Shown: positions 60,313 through 64,000 of the stretch, one piece after another
Layout of the letters: each line of letters opens with the position of its first letter
How positions within the stretch are numbered: position 1 is the stretch's first letter
Origin: Actinomadura rudentiformis
GTDB taxonomy: Bacteria > Actinomycetota > Actinomycetes > Streptosporangiales > Streptosporangiaceae
Assembly (NCBI RefSeq): GCF_008923185.1
Contig: NZ_WBMT01000011.1
Location: forward strand, 248,001 to 312,000
Length of the DNA: 64,000 nt
Direction of reading: 5' to 3'
The notes under the pieces: generated by a model
Seen by the model: only the letters and a program-made list of their open reading frames with translations
What the model was told of the DNA's origin: nothing
Databases searched by the model: none
Program-made: the position numbers and the translations under genes

Positions 60313-62436
60313 TCAGCGCCGGTAGTCGCGATGGCTTTCCCAGTCGTCCGGCTGCTGCTGCTGCGGGCGGGAGTTGCCGCTGCCGTACGAGGAGCCGTAC
60401 TGGCCACCTGTGTCGCCGCCGGATCCTCCGGCCTGCCCGGAGTTGCCGTAGCCCTGCTGCGACCCGAAGTAGCCGTTGCCGAACTGCTGTGTGGAGCCCG
60501 AGTCGCCGTAACCGCCGCCCTGGGAGCCGGTGTCCTGAGGAGTCGGCGCCGACAGCGGGTCGGACGCGCCGTTGTAGCTGCTGCCGCTGAAGTCGGTGTA
60601 GCGACCGGGCTCTCCGCTGTCGCCCGCGCCGTTGCCGGCGGAGCCGGGGCCCGACCCCGAGCCGGTGCCGTACGAGCCGTACGACTCGCGGCCGCCGCCG
60701 AGCGGGTCGTCGTAGCGGGGACTGTCACCGTAGGCGGGCGCCGACGGGTAGCCGTCGTTCTGCCCGTAACCGCCGCCGCCCGTTCCGCTGCCGGGTGTGC
60801 CGGAGAAGGTGCCGGACGGTCCGGACTGGTCGTTGTCGTACCCGGCACTCGCCGAGGCCGGCGTGGACCAGGGACCGGTGGAGCCGTAGGAGGACGACGA
60901 GCCGCTGCTCGTGTTGAGCGGGTCATTGAGCGGGTCACTCAGGCCGCTGCCGAACGAGGGGGTCTCCGGCTGCGAACCCGCGCCACCGAGAGCCCCGGCG
61001 CCGCCACCCCCGGCGGAACGTGCCCGGTCGGTCTGGATGCGCTGGAGCAGCTCGTCCACGGTGGGGAGCTTGTTGCTGTCGGTGTCGCCGCCGGAGGAGC
61101 CGCCGCCGTCCCAGCCGCCGTGGCTCACGGGCTCCGCGTGGGACGGTGCCGGCGGGGCCGGAGGGGCGGGGGGAGCCGCAGGGGGCTCGTAGCCGCGTGC
61201 AGGCTGCTCGTCGGTGCGTCCGAGAGGCAGGCCGAGAGGGTCGGACACGCGCGGGTCGCTCGAAAGCGGCCCCGAGGACATGGGCAGGTCGTAGGACTCC
61301 TGGCGCGCCGGACCCGCCGAGGGGGCCGGAAGCGAGGTGCCCAGCGGGTCACCCGCGCCGTAGGCACCCTGGGAGCCGTTGCCGTAGGCCGGCTGCTGGT
61401 CCGGAGCGCCGTACGGTGACGGGTCGCCCACGCCGTACGGGGACTGCTCAGGGCCGGAGCCGTAAGGCTGCTGCTCGGGGGCGCCGAAGGGCTGCTGCTG
61501 GTCGGGAGTGCCGTAGGGAGACTGGTCCGGCGACCCGTACGCGGGCTGCTCGGGGGAGCCGTAAGGAGACTGATCCGGGGAGCCGTAGGGCTGCTGATCG
61601 GAGCCCCCGCCGCCGAAGGACTGGTCGCCCGCGCCCCCGAAGGCGGGCTGCGGGCCGGTGCCGGAGCCGAACGCCTGGAGGTCGGCGGCGGTTTCGCTCG
61701 GGTCACCTGCGTAGTGCGCGGCGGCCGGAGTGAAGGACGCGGGGGGCGTGGGCACCGCCTGCGCGTCGGCGCCGTTGCGGGAGCCGAGCAGGCCGCCGAC
61801 GGCGCCGGTCGCCGGGGCGCCGGGGCCCTGACCGCCCGGGCCGTGCCCGAGGTCGTTCATCGAGACCGGCTGGGTGAGGCCGGCGGCGGGACGTTCGGTT
61901 GGGGACTGCGGCTCGGGGCCCTGCGGGCCGCCCTGAGCGTTGAGCGGGTCGGCGGCGAGCTCGGCCTCGGTCTTCTCCGGGGCAGCGTCGTGCTGCCAGG
62001 GGAACTTCGGCTTGTCGAAGGTGATGGTCGCCCAATAGTCGTCGTCGGCCATTTCGTCGCTGGCCTGGCCACTGGGCGGAGGCGGCGCGGGGGCCGCCTG
62101 CGCGGGAGCGGGTGTGGGCGCGGCCAGGGGACCGGCGGCGAGCGGCGCGCCGCCCGGCTGGCCACCACCGGCCTGGCCTCCCGCCACCCGGCGGTCGAAG
62201 CCCGGCTCGGCTTGGCCCGGTCCATAGGAGGCGCCGTCATAGCCGGTGCCGTAGCCGTCTTCGGCCGGCTCGTCGGCCGGGGCCGAACGATAGCCCCTGG
62301 ACGGCTGCTGCTCGTCGGCCATCCAGTCGTCGCCGTCCTCGCGGGCCGCCCTGCTGGCCCGCATGCCCAAGGCCACCAGGACGACCACCAGGACCACGAC
62401 CACAATGAGGCCGAAGACCACGATGTAAGAAGTCAT
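60313..62436 (-). CDS. Membrane-anchored intrinsically disordered protein rich in Gly/Ser/Pro/Gln/Tyr
   Basis: A 707-residue protein: residues 4-25 form one membrane helix (IVVFGLIVVVVLVVVLVALG), and all the rest is low-complexity, predicted cytosolic. One short ordered patch (DDDYWATITFDKPKFPWQH) and one helix (LPTVDELLQRIQTDRAR) stand out. Between them are repeats of PYGSPDQS / AYGSPDQ / PYGTPDQQ type; the C-terminal 200 residues are Gly/Ser/Tyr-rich (SYGTGSGSG, GYGDSGS). Such Tyr-Gly-Gln-rich chains can phase-separate. ATG 62436 has GGTGG upstream. I do not recognise the family beyond this layout. Confidence 0.8.
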   Translation of the reverse strand: MTSYIVVFGLIVVVVLVVVLVALGMRASRAAREDGDDWMADEQQPSRGYRSAPADEPAEDGYGTGYDGASYGPGQAEPGFDRRVAGGQAGGGQPGGAPLAAGPLAAPTPAPAQAAPAPPPPSGQASDEMADDDYWATITFDKPKFPWQHDAAPEKTEAELAADPLNAQGGPQGPEPQSPTERPAAGLTQPVSMNDLGHGPGGQGPGAPATGAVGGLLGSRNGADAQAVPTPPASFTPAAAHYAGDPSETAADLQAFGSGTGPQPAFGGAGDQSFGGGGSDQQPYGSPDQSPYGSPEQPAYGSPDQSPYGTPDQQQPFGAPEQQPYGSGPEQSPYGVGDPSPYGAPDQQPAYGNGSQGAYGAGDPLGTSLPAPSAGPARQESYDLPMSSGPLSSDPRVSDPLGLPLGRTDEQPARGYEPPAAPPAPPAPPAPSHAEPVSHGGWDGGGSSGGDTDSNKLPTVDELLQRIQTDRARSAGGGGAGALGGAGSQPETPSFGSGLSDPLNDPLNTSSGSSSSYGSTGPWSTPASASAGYDNDQSGPSGTFSGTPGSGTGGGGYGQNDGYPSAPAYGDSPRYDDPLGGGRESYGSYGTGSGSGPGSAGNGAGDSGEPGRYTDFSGSSYNGASDPLSAPTPQDTGSQGGGYGDSGSTQQFGNGYFGSQQGYGNSGQAGGSGGDTGGQYGSSYGSGNSRPQQQQPDDWESHRDYRR

Positions 62437-62686
62437 GCCACCACCCAATGCCTTGGCCCTACGGCCCGCGGGTTCGTCCTGATTATCGCTAGCGGCCGGG
62501 TTCCCGAGGGGAGCCTAAACCGATTCTGACCGACCGCTATGACCGTTGTCACACCCTTCGCGCACATCTACCCTCACACGGCGTGCCTCTATCGGCCAAT
62601 CCGGCCGACCGGTACACCCCCGTCAGTTTTGTCCCTTCAGGCCCTGTTCCGCCCTACTTGCCCAACGGCCTCAGGGTTGAACGCGC

Positions 62687-63268
62687 CTACTCGGTCCCGA
62701 AGTTCCCGATGATCCTGCCCCGGCCCACCGTGTGCTTGGCGATGGCCTCGAGAGAGTCCTTCAGCGTCGCGCCCTGTTTGAACGGCGCCTGGTCGTTGAG
62801 TGCGTAGATGGTGAACCGGTACCGGTGCTCCTCGCCCCGTGGCGGGCAGGGCGGCTCATATCCCACCTTCTTGCCGGTGTTCTGACCCTGGACCCAGGTC
62901 TTGTCGATCCGTGTGCCTTCGACGAGGTCCTGCGTGTTCTCGCCGATGCCGGCGATCACCCAGTGCACGTACGCCCCGTCGGCGGCGTCCGGGTCGTCCA
63001 CCACGATCGCGTACGAGCGAGTGCCGGCGGGCTTGCCGGTCCACCGCAGCGGCGGCGTCTTACCCTGCCCGCCAGAGTACGACGAGCAGCCGTAGCGTGT
63101 GGGCAAGTCCTGCCCATCGCGGAAGACCTGGCTGCTCACGGGGAACCACTCGGAGAGCTCGGCGCTCTTGTTCTGGGGCAGCCCGATCAGGCCACACCCG
63201 CTCAGCGCCCCGCCGAGCAGCACGACGCCCACCGCGGCCACACCTGGACGCCGCTTCCTGCCCATCAT
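62687..63268 (-). CDS. YbhB/YbcL (PEBP) family lipoprotein
   Basis: A 193-residue lipoprotein: signal sequence RRPGVAAVGVVLLGG and lipobox ALSGC put the lipidated Cys near residue 25. The mature domain is a phosphatidylethanolamine-binding-protein fold: TPPLRWTGKPAGTRSYAIVV, DDPDA..., YVHWVIAGI, GYEPPCPPRGEEHRYRFTIY. Bacterial relatives are of unclear function. ATG 63268 is preceded by GGGAAGG. Upstream of it lies a long repeat array that must include its promoter. Confidence 0.9.
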   Translation of the reverse strand: MMGRKRRPGVAAVGVVLLGGALSGCGLIGLPQNKSAELSEWFPVSSQVFRDGQDLPTRYGCSSYSGGQGKTPPLRWTGKPAGTRSYAIVVDDPDAADGAYVHWVIAGIGENTQDLVEGTRIDKTWVQGQNTGKKVGYEPPCPPRGEEHRYRFTIYALNDQAPFKQGATLKDSLEAIAKHTVGRGRIIGNFGTE

Positions 63269-63282
63269 CGACACGCCTTCCC

Positions 63283-63840
63283 GCAGCCCCCGCCCAACCA
63301 ACCTTTCAAAGGACAAGCCGAGCTGGCCGCCATCCCGCAGCCTCCGCCCAGCCACCCTTTCAAGGGACAGCCGAGCTTGGCCGCCGTCTCGCAGCTCCGC
63401 CCAACCGTCCTTCCAAAGAACGAGCCGAGTTGACCGCCATCATGCAGCCCCGGCCGCCCTTCAGGGGACGAGTTGAGCCTGACCGCCTTCCTGCAGCCCC
63501 TGCCCAGCCACCCTTTCAAGGACGAGCTGAGCTTGGCCGCCATCCTGCAGCCACGACCCAGCCTGTCCCTTCCAAGGACAAGCTTTCACTGGACTGACCT
63601 CCGGAGACGACGTCTGCCCAGCCGCCCTTCAAGAGTGAGCTGCGCTTGACTGACCGTCCGACAGGCAGCAGTCTCGCCCAGCCACCCCAATGGGGGTGAG
63701 CTTGACTGGCCTCCGGGACGACAGCGCCACCCAGCCGCGCCCTTCACGAGCAGCCGCGCTTGACCGGCTCCTAAGAGGCAGCCCAGCCCTACCTACCCCT
63801 TGGAAGGGTAAAGCTGTGCTTGGCCGACCTCATGGGCGAG
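63283..63840. repeat. Decaying tandem-repeat array, about ten units of 50-60 bp
   Basis: Units begin near 63283, 63337, 63391, 63444 and 63493, then become more divergent to about 63840. Each has a CAGCC...CGCCCAGCC start, a small palindrome such as CCTTTCAAAGG or CCCTTTCAAGGG, and a GAGCTTGGCCGCC-like end. The first two units are 54 bp each. In a later unit the palindrome is CCCCAATGGGG and in the last CCCCTTGGAAGGG, so the hairpin is kept while sequence changes. No open frame spans it. It lies upstream of the PEBP lipoprotein gene. Confidence 0.8.
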
Positions 63841-63882
63841 ATCGTACGCCGCGCACTGCCGGATCCGGTCCAACTCCACGGT

Positions 63883-63908
63883 GGGCGCACCGCACCGGTG
63901 GTGCGCCC
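63883..63908. terminator. Hairpin, possible terminator
   Basis: GGGCGCACC / GGTGCGCCC (63883-63891, 63900-63908) with an 8-nt loop. No gene on either side is recognised within the window; 63909-64000 shows G/C-rich hairpins (CCCGGGGGG repeats) but nothing I can name. Confidence 0.5.
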
Positions 63909-64000
63909 TTCCTCGTCCGCCACAACCATAGGCGGTCGACGGGGGTGGATCGGGCCTTTTCTCCCGGGGGGCGACGGCGCTCCCGGGGGGCTCCGCTGTG

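Noticed and set aside
63265..63543. 92-residue minus-strand frame translating the 54-bp units as an 18-residue repeat (KLGCPLKGWLGGGC-like)
   Set aside because: Units of other lengths break the frame further along, there is no ribosome site, and it overlaps the lipoprotein start region; treated as non-coding repeat.
63283..63840. CRISPR array
   Set aside because: Units are contiguous and decay gradually, with no identical repeats separated by unique spacers and no cas genes.
1..64000. Integrated mobile element
   Set aside because: No integrase, transposase, phage structural gene or attachment duplication beside the single tRNA was found; composition is fairly even.

Overview
The window is about 72% GC by eye, with strong third-position GC bias, GTG/TTG starts, ATGA/GTGA start-stop overlaps and a tRNA gene without an encoded CCA. 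Together with homodimeric AceE beside a DUF3052 gene, LAL-type LuxR regulators, glutamine synthetase II and a Nif3 / zinc-ribbon / RNase H-phosphatase / rnpB series, this points to a filamentous-type actinobacterium (Actinomycetota; a Streptosporangiales-like organism is plausible but not shown). No phage genes, transposases, integrases or CRISPR arrays were seen.

Layout. 1-6600: LysR regulator (cut by the window edge) divergent from an MFS exporter, Nudix hydrolase, atypical SDR and a large LAL regulator. 6700-12500: aceE, DUF1918, YjbQ, DUF3052, AhpE-like peroxiredoxin and a zinc-ribbon protein. 12650-23130: a potassium channel, then a carbon-fixation region: phosphoribulokinase divergent from a NarL-type two-component system, an enoyl-reductase-like protein, a LysR regulator (CbbR) divergent from red-type RuBisCO cbbL-cbbS-cbbX, and a PAC2 protein. 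23250-29060: tRNA-Val, glutamine synthetase II, a secreted protein, ArsR-like regulator, DUF6069 protein, universal stress protein and a RelA/SpoT protein with an apparently eroded synthetase. 29340-47780: a PhaC-like hydrolase followed by a tightly packed operon for a Pfa-like (PUFA-synthase-like) secondary lipid: two multidomain synthases (NPD-NPD-KS-AT-ACP-KR and KS-AT-DH-PPTase), free ACP, alpha/beta hydrolase, glycosyltransferase, membrane methyltransferase and a degenerate galactokinase-like protein. 47800-52610: small conserved proteins, PNPOx-like protein, Nif3 / zinc-ribbon / RNase H-phosphatase operon and rnpB. 52590-64000: a second NarL-type two-component system divergent from an MMPL transporter, a small membrane protein, a SulP-carbonic anhydrase fusion, a membrane-anchored low-complexity protein, a PEBP-type lipoprotein and a decaying tandem-repeat array.

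How it fits. PRK and RuBisCO are the two diagnostic Calvin-Benson enzymes, CbbX is the activase for red-type RuBisCO, and the SulP-carbonic anhydrase could supply bicarbonate/CO2, so the strain may fix CO2. The best candidate for an undescribed system is the lipid operon: one transcription unit appears to encode chain synthesis, carrier activation, release, glycosylation and methylation of an unknown, probably membrane-associated glycolipid. A further recurring feature is decaying tandem repeats in intergenic gaps (10000-10180, 18099-18144, 26814-26876, 30464-30542, 57485-57827, 63283-63840).
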